A stretch of DNA of 64,000 nucleotides from DAOQVR01 sp035341665 (GTDB lineage Bacteria > Chloroflexota > Anaerolineae > JAAYZQ01), in assembly GCA_035341665.1 (NCBI GenBank), contig DAOQVR010000010.1, positions 1 to 64,000 of the forward strand, read 5' to 3'. Positions 25,959-35,850 of this stretch are shown one piece after another. Position numbers and translations under genes: made by a program. The notes beneath the pieces are model-generated. The model made no database searches. It was not told where the DNA came from and was given only the letters and a program-made list of their open reading frames with translations. The number at the start of each line of letters is the position of its first letter. Position 1 is the stretch's first letter.

Positions 25959-27800
25959 CTAGGCCCTCTGGTAGACGACCTTTCCGGCGACCAGGGTCAG
26001 GTCGATGGGGATGTCGTATAGCTGCTGTGCCGTCGCGGTGAGGGGGTCTTCGGCCCACACCGCCAGATCGGCCAGCTTGCCCACCTCGACGGAGCCCTTG
26101 ACGTCCTCCTCGTGCAGCGCGTACGCCGAGCCCATCGTATGGGCACGCAAAGCCTCTTCCATGGTCAGGGCCTGCTCGGGCAGGTAGGGCGTGCCGTCGC
26201 GGGTCGGCCGAGCCACAGCACCCAACAGCGTCACCTGGGGCGTGTACCAGGGTGTCGTCGGTGCGTCGGAGCCGAGCGCCAAGTGAACCCCATTCTCCAG
26301 CCATTCCCGCGTGACGATCGTCCGCTTTCCCCGCTCTTGGCCGAATATGCTGGTGTAGCCTTCCACTGTCAGCCGCAGGAACTGGGGTTGAGCACAGGCC
26401 ACTACCCCCAGATCGCGCATGCGCCGTGTCGCATCGGGTGTGGTGAGGATCGCGTGCTCGATCCGATGGCGGGGATCGGGCCGCGGGTTGGCGTTCATCG
26501 CCTCTTCGTATGCGTCCAGCACCAGGTCGACGGCTGCATCGCCGACGCAGTGGACGCTAATCTGAAGCCCCGTGTCGTGGAGCGCGCGCACAGCCTCCTT
26601 GAACGACTGGGGCTCCCACGTCGGCAGGTCCCAGCGCACGCCGTCGTGCGGCGCGTGGCAGTAGGCCATCTTGGCCTGACCGTCCAGCAGGAACTTGAAG
26701 CCGGCGAAGCGGACCATCTCGCCACCCTCGCCGTAGTCGATCTCCTTCAGCGCGCGACTCACATCCGACGGCCATTCCAGGGTGTAGAAGACCGCACCCC
26801 GAAGCATCATGTCCCCCTGCTGGCCGGCCGCTTGGTAGGCCGCTACGGTGTCTACGCCGCGCACGTTGTTGTCGTGAAAGCTGGTGACGCCGCACGCGGC
26901 AAAGAGGGGCTGGGTGGAAACGATGTTCTCCCGTACCATTTCAAGCGTGTAGACGGGGGCATGCCGGCGCAGCATGTCCATCGCGCGATGGTTGTAGAAC
27001 ACCCCAGTCGGCTCCCCCCGGGCGTCCCGCTCGATGACGCCACCTGTCGGGTCAGGCGTCTCTGCCGTGATGCCGGCGATCTGCAGAGCCAGGCTGTTGC
27101 ATGAGCCATAGTGCCCTCCCTGCTGCATGATCCACACCGGGTGGTCGGGCGACACCGGGTCCAAGTCGAGCTTGGTGGGCAAGCCACCTTCCGCCACCAC
27201 AAGGAAGTAGCCCTGCACCCATTCGCCCTTGGGTGTTCCAGCGACCACCCCTGCCAGCTTGGCCCTGAGGTCGGCCATCGTTTTGACCTCGGGGGGCAGG
27301 AAGGGCACATACCAGGTGTTCATCAGGCCCTGGACTTGCAGGTGGCAATGGGCGTCGATCATCCCCGGCGTGACAGAGCGCCCTGCAAGGTGGATCTCCT
27401 GCGTCGCGGGCCCGACCAAGGCGTGGATTTGCTCGTCCGTGCCGGCCGCCTGGATGCGCCCACCACGGATCGCCACAGCTTGCACAATGGAATCTGCAGC
27501 GTCGACAGTGATGATCTTGCCGCCCAAGAGCACCAGGTCGGCGGCGGCCTCTCCAGCCGGCAGCGCGGTGGCTGCCGGAAGCGCCGTTGCGGCAGCCACC
27601 CCGGTCGGCGGCACGGCGGTGGGCGTATACGTGGGAAGAGAGGTTGGGGGAACTACCGCCTGAGTCGCCGCTGGGACGGCCGTCTTCCCTCCCCGACCGC
27701 AGGCGACGCCCGCGCCGGCGACCGCCCCAAGGCTCAGCCCCAGTGCCCTCAGAAAGTCGCGCCGCGTGACCGGCTTGCCCGGCACCCGCTTGTCGTCCAC
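25959..27800 (-). CDS. Tat-exported amidohydrolase family 3 (YtcJ-like) protein
   Basis: A 613-residue protein. GTG 27800 is chosen because AAGGAGG lies 7 nt upstream. The N-terminus has a twin-arginine motif (TRRDFLRALGLS) and a lipobox-like GAGVACG, suggesting a Tat-exported lipoprotein, followed by a Pro/Thr/Ala linker. The metal-dependent amidohydrolase domain shows PGMIDAHCHLQVQG (HxH), SVHCVGDAAVDLVLD, RHRIEHAI and LGSDAPTTPWYTP. Family members hydrolyse amide or carbamoyl bonds; the substrate is unknown. It is the last gene of the minus-strand peptide-utilisation run, 42 nt after the S9 peptidase. Confidence 0.87.
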   Translation of the reverse strand: MDDKRVPGKPVTRRDFLRALGLSLGAVAGAGVACGRGGKTAVPAATQAVVPPTSLPTYTPTAVPPTGVAAATALPAATALPAGEAAADLVLLGGKIITVDAADSIVQAVAIRGGRIQAAGTDEQIHALVGPATQEIHLAGRSVTPGMIDAHCHLQVQGLMNTWYVPFLPPEVKTMADLRAKLAGVVAGTPKGEWVQGYFLVVAEGGLPTKLDLDPVSPDHPVWIMQQGGHYGSCNSLALQIAGITAETPDPTGGVIERDARGEPTGVFYNHRAMDMLRRHAPVYTLEMVRENIVSTQPLFAACGVTSFHDNNVRGVDTVAAYQAAGQQGDMMLRGAVFYTLEWPSDVSRALKEIDYGEGGEMVRFAGFKFLLDGQAKMAYCHAPHDGVRWDLPTWEPQSFKEAVRALHDTGLQISVHCVGDAAVDLVLDAYEEAMNANPRPDPRHRIEHAILTTPDATRRMRDLGVVACAQPQFLRLTVEGYTSIFGQERGKRTIVTREWLENGVHLALGSDAPTTPWYTPQVTLLGAVARPTRDGTPYLPEQALTMEEALRAHTMGSAYALHEEDVKGSVEVGKLADLAVWAEDPLTATAQQLYDIPIDLTLVAGKVVYQRA

Positions 27801-27842
27801 GCTTTCTCCTCCTTGCGACGGGCAGCCGCCGTCCGCCACAGG

Positions 27843-29684
27843 CTACTCGCAGTCGTCCGCAGGCAGCCTCCCAAAGAACTCGACCAGGCGAGGATAGAGA
27901 ACCCTGTGATTCCTGGGCCTGGTGATGCCGTGCCCCTCGTCCTCGAACACCACCAATTCGTACCGGATTCCAGCTTGCTCCAGCGCGTTGCGCACCACTC
28001 GCACGTTCTCGGGTGAGACGTTCGGATCCTTGAGCCCCTGCACGATAAGCAGCCGACCTTGGATGTTGCCCACGAAGTGGAGGGGGGACCGTTCCCGGTA
28101 TCGCTCCCGCCGATCAACCGGTGAACCGCCCATCATCTCCTCGCTCAGGGGGCGCAGGTCGGGCCGTGTGGTCTCATAGTCCACCACCAGGTCGGTCATG
28201 CCACAGATGGGCGCCGCAGCCGCCACCAGGTCGGGTGAGAAGTGGGTGATCGCCCACCACGCCGAGTACCCTCCATAGGACGTGCCCGTGATGCCGATCG
28301 TGCCCGGCTTGCCCGCCCCGATGGCGATGAGTGCCTGCATCCCCGTGCGGATGTCCTCCTGCTCAAGCCCACCCCAGCCGCTGGTCCTGATCGCCAGCCG
28401 GAAGGCTTGGCCAAAGCCGGTGCTGCCCCGGTAGTTCGGGTCCAGCACGCAGAACCCCTCGCGCACCAGGTACTGGATCAGTGGGTTGATCCGATCCTCG
28501 CTGTGCGATGTGGGACCGCCATGCACATACACCACTGCACCCCGAGGCTCGCCCTGTGTCTGGTAAAGCCATCCCTGTATCTCCAGGCCGTCGACTGATC
28601 GCCAACGAAGCTCCTGCGCCGTCGCCAAGTCGTACGGCGTCAACGGCGTGCGTTCCCACACCCGCGACAGGCTCAGCACCGAATCAGGGCTCATCCCCTC
28701 CAGTGAGAAGCGCACCAGGTCGGCGGGCTGTTGTGAGCTGTAGTACGTGCCCACCCACCCTCCAGATGCGGCCGGCGCCAGCGGGACAAGGTTTCCGGTC
28801 ACGGCGGGCAGGCGTGTCTCCTCCCCGGTCTCTACGTCTAGGAGAGCAGCGTGGGTGCGCGCCTGGTCCACTTCGACCAGGACAGCCTGCCGGCTGCCAA
28901 ACGGCACGTAGGCCGACTCCACGTTCCGCGCCGGGTCGTCCAGCAGCCACCGTAGCTCGGCGCTGTCCATCTCCCAGAGGCCAACCCGCTGGTGCGTCTC
29001 AGTCTCGGCCAGAATCAGGATGCGCCGGCCGTCCGGGAGCCACGAGGCCCAGGCCTTCTTGTCCGCTCCGGCGCTGTATATCTCGCGATCCTCTTTGCCC
29101 TCGATGTCCACCACCCAGATCTGCCGGCCAGCCGGATGGTGCTCGTTGCGCTGGTAGAGCAGGTGCGTGCCCGGCGCGTTGAGCTTGGGCTCGTAGTAGC
29201 AGCCTCGCTCCGGGCGCGCCAGTACCAGGCGCTCCCCACTGTCGAGGTCCTGGCGATAGATCCACGAGGGCTCAATCTCGCGACCGGCCTCCTCATCCCA
29301 GTTGGCCGCATAAACCAACCAGCGGCCATTGGGGTGAAGCTGTCCCCCGCGCAAGTAAAAGCCAGGCGTAGCCTCCGTCAGCGGGTGCAGGACGCCGGGC
29401 CGATCGAGGTCTACGCGGAACAGCCGCTCGCGCTCGTCACCATCCCGGTCCTCTGCCACTAGCACCGCCCAAGTGCCGGGTACCCAGGACCGCAGACTCG
29501 TGTTCTGTGGCGTCTCCGTGAGACGGACTGGCGCCGCCGATCCGTCCGTCGGCGCCGCATAGACGTCCGCCGCCGGGCCGGCCCGGTACCACGTCCACGC
29601 CACCCACTTTCCGTCGTCAGAGACCTGGGCGTCATACAGCGTCGGAAGGCTCAACAGCGCGTCAAGAAACTGCACACTTTCCAT
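27843..29684 (-). CDS. S9-family serine peptidase (acylaminoacyl/dipeptidyl peptidase type)
   Basis: A 613-residue cytoplasmic protein without signal peptide. The N-terminal ~340 residues form a beta-propeller (repeats such as VSDDGKWVAWTWY, HPNGRWLVYAANWD). The C-terminal alpha/beta hydrolase carries the catalytic triad: Ser469 in GTSYGGYS, Asp in GLKDPNVSPENV, His in DEGHGITRPRN. S9 enzymes cleave short oligopeptides; the propeller excludes proteins. GAGAAGGGA precedes the ATG. It lies downstream of the Dpp genes, consistent with hydrolysis of imported peptides. Confidence 0.92.
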   Translation of the reverse strand: MESVQFLDALLSLPTLYDAQVSDDGKWVAWTWYRAGPAADVYAAPTDGSAAPVRLTETPQNTSLRSWVPGTWAVLVAEDRDGDERERLFRVDLDRPGVLHPLTEATPGFYLRGGQLHPNGRWLVYAANWDEEAGREIEPSWIYRQDLDSGERLVLARPERGCYYEPKLNAPGTHLLYQRNEHHPAGRQIWVVDIEGKEDREIYSAGADKKAWASWLPDGRRILILAETETHQRVGLWEMDSAELRWLLDDPARNVESAYVPFGSRQAVLVEVDQARTHAALLDVETGEETRLPAVTGNLVPLAPAASGGWVGTYYSSQQPADLVRFSLEGMSPDSVLSLSRVWERTPLTPYDLATAQELRWRSVDGLEIQGWLYQTQGEPRGAVVYVHGGPTSHSEDRINPLIQYLVREGFCVLDPNYRGSTGFGQAFRLAIRTSGWGGLEQEDIRTGMQALIAIGAGKPGTIGITGTSYGGYSAWWAITHFSPDLVAAAAPICGMTDLVVDYETTRPDLRPLSEEMMGGSPVDRRERYRERSPLHFVGNIQGRLLIVQGLKDPNVSPENVRVVRNALEQAGIRYELVVFEDEGHGITRPRNHRVLYPRLVEFFGRLPADDCE

Positions 29685-29817
29685 TCGAGTCCCTTCTCAT
29701 CAGCCATCACCGGTGATTCACAAGACACGGTCAAGCTCGACGCTTCTAGCATGCCGCTTAGCACGGTGAGTTGCGGATTGTCACCTGCTACTCGCGAGTG
29801 ATCGGGTGCGCTTCCCC
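29685..29817. other. Intergenic between S9 peptidase start and dppF-like stop
   Basis: 133 bases without a recognisable gene. It carries the S9 ribosome site. I see neither a convincing terminator for the transporter operon nor a clear promoter, so read-through is possible. Confidence 0.3.
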
Positions 29818-30801
29818 TCACGCCAGGTGGCAGGCAACCCAGTGCTCTCCGCCGAGGTCTCGCCATACCGGGCGTTCCAGCGAGCAGCGCTCCACGGCCA
29901 CGGGGCAGCGGGTGTGAAAGCGGCAGCCACCGGGGGGGTTGATCGGGCTGGGCACGTCGCCCTCCAGCACCTGGCGTTTGCGCAAGCGCGCGGACTTGGG
30001 GTCGGGGACCGGCACCGAAGAGAGCAGAGAGCGGGTGTAGGGGTGCTGCGGCGTCTCGTAGAGCTCATTGCGCTCGGCAAGCTCCACAATGACTCCCAGG
30101 TACATCACAGCGACCCGGTTGCAGATGTGGCGCACCATGCTCAGATCGTGGGCAATGAACAGGTAGGTCAGGCCGAGACGTTCCTGGAGATCCTCCAGCA
30201 AGTTGACTACCTGCGCCTGGATCGAGACGTCCAGCGCCGAGATTGGCTCGTCGCACACGATGAAGAGAGGATCGGACGCCAGGGCGCGAGCAATGCCAAT
30301 TCGCTGGCGCTGCCCACCTGAGAACTCGTGGGGGAAGCGGTTCACCAACCGTGAACTGAGTCCCACCAAGCCCATCAGGTCCTTTACCCGCTCGGTCCGC
30401 TCCACCTGCGTCTTGTACAGCTTGTGCACCCGGAGCGGCTCGCCGACGATGGCACTCACCGTCCAGCGGGGGTTGAGCGACGCATAGGGGTCCTGGAAGA
30501 TCATCTGCGCCTTGCGGCGGATGGACATCAGCTCGGCGCCCTTGGCCGTCCGGACGTTGTGGCCGTCGATCGAGATTGAGCCCGCCGTCGCGGGGTACAG
30601 TCCCAGCACCACCCGGCCGGCAGTCGTCTTTCCGCAACCGCTCTCACCCACCAGGCCCAGCGTCTCGCCGTGCGGGATGGCGAAGGAGATATCGTCGACT
30701 GCCTGCACCGCGCCAACCCGGTGCTGGATCAGGATGCCCCTGGTGATGGGAAAGTGCTTGACAAGGCCTGTGACCTGCACCAGCACCGGGTCTTGGCTCA
30801 T
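29818..30801 (-). CDS. Dipeptide/oligopeptide ABC transporter ATPase (DppF/OppF type)
   Basis: A 327-residue protein. ATG 30801 (MSQDPVLVQVTGLVKHFP) overlaps the stop of the previous ATPase gene (ATGA) and has AGGAGG at 6-nt spacing. Walker A GESGCGKTTAG, signature FSGGQRQR, Walker B IVCDEPISALD and H-loop IAHDLS are all intact. The C-terminal oligopeptide-transporter extension (FHTRCPVAVERCSLERPVW) has the family cysteines. It pairs with the DppD-like ATPase to energise import. Confidence 0.94.
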   Translation of the reverse strand: MSQDPVLVQVTGLVKHFPITRGILIQHRVGAVQAVDDISFAIPHGETLGLVGESGCGKTTAGRVVLGLYPATAGSISIDGHNVRTAKGAELMSIRRKAQMIFQDPYASLNPRWTVSAIVGEPLRVHKLYKTQVERTERVKDLMGLVGLSSRLVNRFPHEFSGGQRQRIGIARALASDPLFIVCDEPISALDVSIQAQVVNLLEDLQERLGLTYLFIAHDLSMVRHICNRVAVMYLGVIVELAERNELYETPQHPYTRSLLSSVPVPDPKSARLRKRQVLEGDVPSPINPPGGCRFHTRCPVAVERCSLERPVWRDLGGEHWVACHLA

Positions 30802-31790
30802 CTCCGGCCTCCTGTCTCCACATCGACCCAGCAAGCGATCTTGTGGCGCGGCCCAATCGGCTCCAGCACTGGGAGAGCCTCCTGGCACTGCTCTACGGCA
30901 AACTCGCACCGCGGCGCAAAGGGGCACCCAACCGGCTCTATCAGCAAACTGGGAGGTGCACCGGCGATGGATTTCAGGCGGCGGTCGCGCCGGCGATCCA
31001 CGCGAGGCAGAGCCGCGAGCAACGCCGCCGTATAGGGATGGCAAGGGTCTTCGAAAAGGTCATCGACCGGCGCCTCTTCCACGATAAGGCCCGCATACAT
31101 CACGATCACCCGCTCGGCCAGGCCGGCCACCACCCCTAGGTTGTGGGTGATCCAGATCATCGCCATGCCCACCTGCTCTCGCAGGCGGATCACCAGCTCC
31201 ATGATCTGCGCCTGGATGGTCACATCCAGGGCTGTGGTCGGCTCATCGGCGATCAGGACCGTCGGGTTACAGGCCAACTGCATCGCGATCATCACTCGCT
31301 GGCGCATGCCGCCCGAAAACTGGTGGGGATAGTCGCCCAGCCGTCTCCGAGCGTCCGAGATCCCGACCAGGTCCAGGAGCTCGACGGCACGGTCGCTGGC
31401 GTCCGTCTTGTCCATCCCGATGTGCTTCTGAAGCGACTCTGTGATTTGCTTTCCGATAGTGAGAACGGGGTTGAGCGAGGTCATCGGGTCCTGGAAGACC
31501 ATCGCGATCTCCTTGCCCCGGACGGTCTCCATCTCGGGCTCGGACAGCTTGAGCAGGTCCCTGCCCCGGTACATGGCCGTGCCGCTGGCAATCTCGCCCG
31601 GCGGGATGGGGATTAGCCCCAGGATGGACATCATGCTGACGGACTTGCCACAGCCGCTCTCGCCGACGACGGCCAAGGTCTCGCCTTCGTGCAGTGCGTA
31701 AGAGATGCCGTTCACGGCATACACGATGCCTTCCGGTGTGTGAAAGCGGGTCCGCAAGTCATCTACACAGAGCAAGAGGTTGTCGCTCAT
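30798..31790 (-). CDS. Dipeptide/oligopeptide ABC transporter ATPase (DppD/OppD type)
   Basis: A 330-residue protein. ATG 31790 is chosen (MSDNLLLCVDDLRTRFHT). Walker A GESGCGKSVS, Q-loop MVFQDPMTSLNP, signature FSGGMRQR, Walker B LIADEPTTALD and H-loop ITHNLG are present. The C-terminal CPFAPRCEFAVEQCQEALP segment is typical of Opp/Dpp ATPases. Its stop overlaps the start of the DppF-like gene. The permease gene lies 72 nt upstream. Confidence 0.94.
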   Translation of the reverse strand: MSDNLLLCVDDLRTRFHTPEGIVYAVNGISYALHEGETLAVVGESGCGKSVSMMSILGLIPIPPGEIASGTAMYRGRDLLKLSEPEMETVRGKEIAMVFQDPMTSLNPVLTIGKQITESLQKHIGMDKTDASDRAVELLDLVGISDARRRLGDYPHQFSGGMRQRVMIAMQLACNPTVLIADEPTTALDVTIQAQIMELVIRLREQVGMAMIWITHNLGVVAGLAERVIVMYAGLIVEEAPVDDLFEDPCHPYTAALLAALPRVDRRRDRRLKSIAGAPPSLLIEPVGCPFAPRCEFAVEQCQEALPVLEPIGPRHKIACWVDVETGGRR

Positions 31791-31862
31791 TTCGTCTCTC
31801 AATCCGCAGGGAAGCATAGCCGGTCACGCATGGTGCATTGCGCTCAGTGCCTTCTGCCTCAC

Positions 31863-32828
31863 TCACACCGCCCGGCTGCGCGGGTCGAGGGCGTCGCGCA
31901 GACCATCCCCCACGAAGTTGATGCTCAACACGGTGAGGAGGATAAACAAGCTCGGGAAGAGCCAGAACCAAGGCGCGCTCTCGATCCGAGAGAAATTGGA
32001 TGTAGCGGCCTGCAGCATGTTCCCCCAGGTAGCCGTCGGTGCCTGGACGCCCAACCCCAGGAAGCTGATATAGGACTCGGACAGGATGGCGGCTGCGACC
32101 GAGAGAGTAGCCGAGACGATAATCGGCGCCATACAGCTGGGCAGGATGTGCCGGAAGATGATCTCCCGGGCCGGCGTGCCGGTTGCGCGCGCAGCCAGGA
32201 CGAACTCCCGCTCCTTCAGCGAGATAAACTCAGCACGGACGATGCGCGCCAGGTACATCCAGCTTGTCAGCCCAATGATCAGGATGACGACAATCACGCT
32301 CCCACTCAGCTCGCGTCCCAGGACCTCGAGGTTGGGGATTTTGCCCCCAAAGTACTTGGACATCACGATCAGCAGAAAGAGCTGTGGAATCACAAAGACA
32401 GCTTCGGTGAATCGCATCAAGAGGCTATCGGTCAACCCCCCGAAGTACCCCGACATGGAGCCGATCAGGATGCCGGCGACCAGCTCGACGATCATCGCAG
32501 TTAAGCCAATGACAAGAGAGATTTGGCCGCCAAAGACTGAGCGCTTCAGAATATCGCGCCCAACCGTGTCGGTGCCAAAGGGATGCTCGGCCGAAGGAGC
32601 CTGCAGCATAATGCCCGTCTCGGTATAGTTCGCCTCGTCCTCCGAGAAAAAGAGGGCGCCCCCGAACGAATAGAGGAAAAGGAGGCCAAGGACCACGATG
32701 CCGGCAAGTGCCATCTTGTGCCGGCGGAAGCGACGCCAGGTCAGCTGGCGCAGCGTCAGGGGCGGTGCCTCCAGCTCATCGACCTGGAACTTGGGAATGG
32801 CGGCTGCGGTCTCTGCGGAGCTGCTCAT
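31863..32828 (-). CDS. Dipeptide/oligopeptide ABC transporter permease (DppC type)
   Basis: A 321-residue integral membrane protein with an N-terminal OppC_N segment (LTWRRFRRHKMALAGIVVLG), an extracytoplasmic loop ending HPFGTDTVGRDILKR (a DppC hallmark) and about six TM helices. The EAA-type coupling loop is AARATGTPAREIIFRHILP. GGAGG precedes the ATG. Its start lies 12 nt after the stop of the partner permease gene. Confidence 0.93.
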   Translation of the reverse strand: MSSSAETAAAIPKFQVDELEAPPLTLRQLTWRRFRRHKMALAGIVVLGLLFLYSFGGALFFSEDEANYTETGIMLQAPSAEHPFGTDTVGRDILKRSVFGGQISLVIGLTAMIVELVAGILIGSMSGYFGGLTDSLLMRFTEAVFVIPQLFLLIVMSKYFGGKIPNLEVLGRELSGSVIVVILIIGLTSWMYLARIVRAEFISLKEREFVLAARATGTPAREIIFRHILPSCMAPIIVSATLSVAAAILSESYISFLGLGVQAPTATWGNMLQAATSNFSRIESAPWFWLFPSLFILLTVLSINFVGDGLRDALDPRSRAV

Positions 32829-32840
32829 GGGTCTCGCCTC

Positions 32841-33872
32841 CTAGCTGTACCGGATGCGCGGATCAAGCCAGGCATAGGTAATGTCGGTCAAGATCTGGAA
32901 CACGATCACCGCCACCGAGACCAGCATCAGGATGCCCATCACCACCGCCACGTCCACGCGCTCGACATGATCCAGGAAAAGCCGGCCCATGCCCGGCCAG
33001 GCAAAGATCCGCTCCGTGACAATCGCCCCGCCGAGCAGCGAGGGCAGGTCTAGCCCGACGATGGTCACGATCGGGAGCGCGGCATTCTTGAGCGCATGCG
33101 TGAACAGGACGTACCGGCGCTTGAGCCCTTTGGACTTGGCGGTCCGGATGTAGTCCTGGTGCAGGACCTCCAACATCGTGCTGCGCATGTACCGGCTGTA
33201 GCCGGCCAGGCTGATGAGGGCCAGGCTCATGACGGGCAAGATCATGTGCAGCGCGACCTGGCCGGGGGTCTTGCCTACTTGTTCGGTGAACATCCCATTG
33301 GGGGGTAAGTAGGGCAATCCCCATCTCTGGAAGCTGACAGAAAAGATGTAGATGCCCAACAGCGCCATGAAAAAGATGGGCATTGAATAGAGAACGAAGG
33401 AGATGCCCGTTACGATGTGGTCGATCGCCGAGTACTGGCGGACGGCCGAGAAGATGCCGACCGCCAGGGCACCAAGGATTACGATCACCTCGTAGGCACC
33501 CATGAGCAGCAGTGTGTTCGGCAGCCGCTCGCCAATCACTTCCACGACCGGCTTCCTGTTCACCAACGAGGTCCCAAGATCGCCCCGCAGCACGCCCTTG
33601 CGCGTGCCGGGCGTTTCCGCCACGCCGTCGCCGTCCATGTCGGCCTTGGCCCAATCGTTGCCGACCAGCCAATAGAGGTATTGGACCATCACAGGCTTGT
33701 CGAGACCGAGTTGTCGCGTGAGCCGTTCGCGATCCTGCGAGCGCGTCGGGCGCCGCCCTCCCATCGTCGCCAGCGGATCGCCCATGTTGTTCATCAGCAG
33801 GAACAACACCACGCTGATCAAGAGCAGCAGGGGGATCGCCTGCAAGAGGCGCCTGATCACGTACCGACCCAT
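32841..33872 (-). CDS. Dipeptide/oligopeptide ABC transporter permease (DppB type)
   Basis: A 343-residue membrane protein. ATG 33872 (MGRYVIRRLLQAIP) is preferred over a GTG two codons upstream because AGGAGG lies 5 nt before it. The N-terminal helix, GDLGTSL motif, EAA-like loop DYIRTAKSKGLKRRYVL and terminal DPRIRYS are typical of DppB/OppB. Oddity: the first extracytoplasmic loop contains an EF-hand-like DMDGDGVAE insertion just before the GDLGTSL motif. It could bind calcium. Confidence 0.92.
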   Translation of the reverse strand: MGRYVIRRLLQAIPLLLLISVVLFLLMNNMGDPLATMGGRRPTRSQDRERLTRQLGLDKPVMVQYLYWLVGNDWAKADMDGDGVAETPGTRKGVLRGDLGTSLVNRKPVVEVIGERLPNTLLLMGAYEVIVILGALAVGIFSAVRQYSAIDHIVTGISFVLYSMPIFFMALLGIYIFSVSFQRWGLPYLPPNGMFTEQVGKTPGQVALHMILPVMSLALISLAGYSRYMRSTMLEVLHQDYIRTAKSKGLKRRYVLFTHALKNAALPIVTIVGLDLPSLLGGAIVTERIFAWPGMGRLFLDHVERVDVAVVMGILMLVSVAVIVFQILTDITYAWLDPRIRYS

Positions 33873-33943
33873 CGCCACCTCCTATGCAGAGGGCCGGAAC
33901 AGGACCTGCGTCCCGTCCCGGCCCAGCCATCATCCAGCCAAGG

Positions 33944-35602
33944 CTACTCCGTCAGCTCCCACTCCAGGACATTGAAGAAGGGAGTTGCTCCCGAGATCTT
34001 GACATTCTTCAGCGTCGGACCGATGGCCCAGACGTCGGGGTCCTGCCAGATGCCCAGCCAGTAGACCTTGTCAAAGATCAGCTTGGTGATCTTGTGGAAG
34101 GTAGCCTGGCGCTCCGCAGAGTCGACCTGCGTCCGCTGAAGCATTAGCAGGTCTTCCAGCTCCTTATCGCACACAGCCATCCAGTTCGTCCCGTCCGGAG
34201 ACTCGTCGGACGGGATTTCACTGCACAGCCACTCCGCTATATCGGGGTCAGGGTAGTTGAACACCGTCGAGTACTGGAACATGTCGTACTCGCCCGTGGC
34301 TGCCGGCCCGCCCTCTCCGTATCCAGAGAAGAAGAGGTCCGATTCGGCATTCAGCAGGTTGACCTTGATACCCACAGCGGCCAGCTGCTGCTGCAGCACG
34401 GCCTGCGTGTCCTTGCGGACCTCGCGGGTCGTGGTGCCATAGTCCAAGACCAGCTCCACGCCGTCCTTGTCGCGCGTGCCGTCGCCGTTGCTATCGACCC
34501 ACCCAGCCCCGTCCAGCAGCTTATTAGCCTCTTCCGGATCGAATGGGAAAGGCTGGATCGTGGGATCGACCCAGGGGGTGTTGTCCCAGCTCGACGCGGC
34601 CGACTTGGTCAGGCCCAACAAGAGATCTTTGCACACCGCATCCCGGTCTGTGGCGTAGGCGATCGCCTTGCGCACATTCACATCCAGCAGTGCGGGGTGG
34701 CCCTTCTCCGGGTCCAGGTAGAAGTAGAAGCCCTCGTTATAACCCGAGAAGACGTTGATCATCTCCACCTTGGCTTCCTGGAGCGTCGGGATGTCGGCGT
34801 AGGAGATGAAGGTTCCGAGGTCTCCATCGCCGGTCTGCAGCGCCGCCACCTGCGAGGCATCGTCGGGCACGAAGCGGAAGTAGATCTCGTCAATCTTGGG
34901 CTTGCCCAGCCAGTACTTGTCGTTGGCCACAAAGTGGGCGAAGCTGCCCGATTCCCATTCTTTGAAAACGAAGGGTCCGCAGCCCACCGTTGGGGCCAGG
35001 TTCCACTCTGCCTGGTCGATCGTCCCCTCAGCCTCGAATACGGGCCTGATGACATGTTCCGGCAGGATGCCGTGCCACAGCGTTCCAACCCATGGCGCAT
35101 ACGCCTCCTTGAAGGTCATGACCAGCGTCTGCGCGTCGGGCGCTTCCACCTTCTCCAGCTCATCGTAGGGAGCGACGGACGCCACCGCGTTCCCAGGGTT
35201 CACTGTCATCTCGTAGGTGAAAAGCAGGTCCGCAGAAGTAAGGGGCGTTCCGTCGGACCAGACGAGGTCATCGCGCAGCTTAAGGGTAATCACCTTGCCA
35301 TCAGGCGAGATGCCGCCGTTTGCCTCGGAGGGGATCTCCTTCACCAGGACTGGCCGGGCTGTGGATTGGTCGTCGAAATCCCAGGCCCAGCAGTTCCAGA
35401 TCTGGTGCGTGATCGACGAGAACCACATGTTGGTGTAGAGGGGGCTCAGCGAGTCAAACTCCTGGGTCCAGATGAAAGTGGCGATCTTGGGTTCTGCAGG
35501 CGCCGCTACTTTGGTCGGTTCCGGCGTCGCACCGCATGCGCTCAAGAGCATCGAGACCACGACGGCCATGGCCAATACGCAGAAAAGCCAGCTCTTCTTC
35601 AT
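33944..35602 (-). CDS. Peptide-binding lipoprotein of the Dpp/Opp importer (SBP family 5)
   Basis: A 552-residue protein. Signal peptide with lipobox LLSACG (Cys near residue 23), then a short linker and a family 5 solute-binding fold (IWTQEFDSLSPLYTNMWF, ITLKLRDDLVWSDGTPLTSADLLFT split by a charged turn, FNYPDPDIAEWL). It captures peptides or similar ligands outside the membrane and delivers them to the two permeases encoded downstream. GGGAGGAG precedes the ATG. Ligand not predictable; the neighbouring peptidases support peptides or modified amides. Confidence 0.93.
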   Translation of the reverse strand: MKKSWLFCVLAMAVVVSMLLSACGATPEPTKVAAPAEPKIATFIWTQEFDSLSPLYTNMWFSSITHQIWNCWAWDFDDQSTARPVLVKEIPSEANGGISPDGKVITLKLRDDLVWSDGTPLTSADLLFTYEMTVNPGNAVASVAPYDELEKVEAPDAQTLVMTFKEAYAPWVGTLWHGILPEHVIRPVFEAEGTIDQAEWNLAPTVGCGPFVFKEWESGSFAHFVANDKYWLGKPKIDEIYFRFVPDDASQVAALQTGDGDLGTFISYADIPTLQEAKVEMINVFSGYNEGFYFYLDPEKGHPALLDVNVRKAIAYATDRDAVCKDLLLGLTKSAASSWDNTPWVDPTIQPFPFDPEEANKLLDGAGWVDSNGDGTRDKDGVELVLDYGTTTREVRKDTQAVLQQQLAAVGIKVNLLNAESDLFFSGYGEGGPAATGEYDMFQYSTVFNYPDPDIAEWLCSEIPSDESPDGTNWMAVCDKELEDLLMLQRTQVDSAERQATFHKITKLIFDKVYWLGIWQDPDVWAIGPTLKNVKISGATPFFNVLEWELTE

Positions 35603-35850
35603 CGCAACTCCTCCCTGGTTCTGTGTGTACTTCCTGGGGGCCGTTGGTTGTTCGCTGATCGGGACCAGCGACCCATATCCTGCTCACCCCTGTAGCCCAG
35701 GGGCAAGTCCTCCCGCGAGTAGAGCGGGTCCTGAGGATTCTCAAGGCGCGATCGCCACCACCTCCTCTCCACCACCCATTGTGGGGGCCACATCTGTTTT
35801 GCAGCATTGGACTGGGCGCGTCAAGCAGATGGAACCCATGCTTCAGGTCC
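35603..35850. other. Intergenic between creatininase and binding-protein genes
   Basis: 248 bases without a gene. On the minus strand a TTGACG (35819-35824) is followed at 17 nt only by a poor -10 (CAAAAC), so an internal promoter is possible but weak. Short GC-rich inverted segments around 35690-35735 (AGCCCAGGGGC, CTCCCGCGAGTAGAGCGGG) could fold. Confidence 0.3.
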
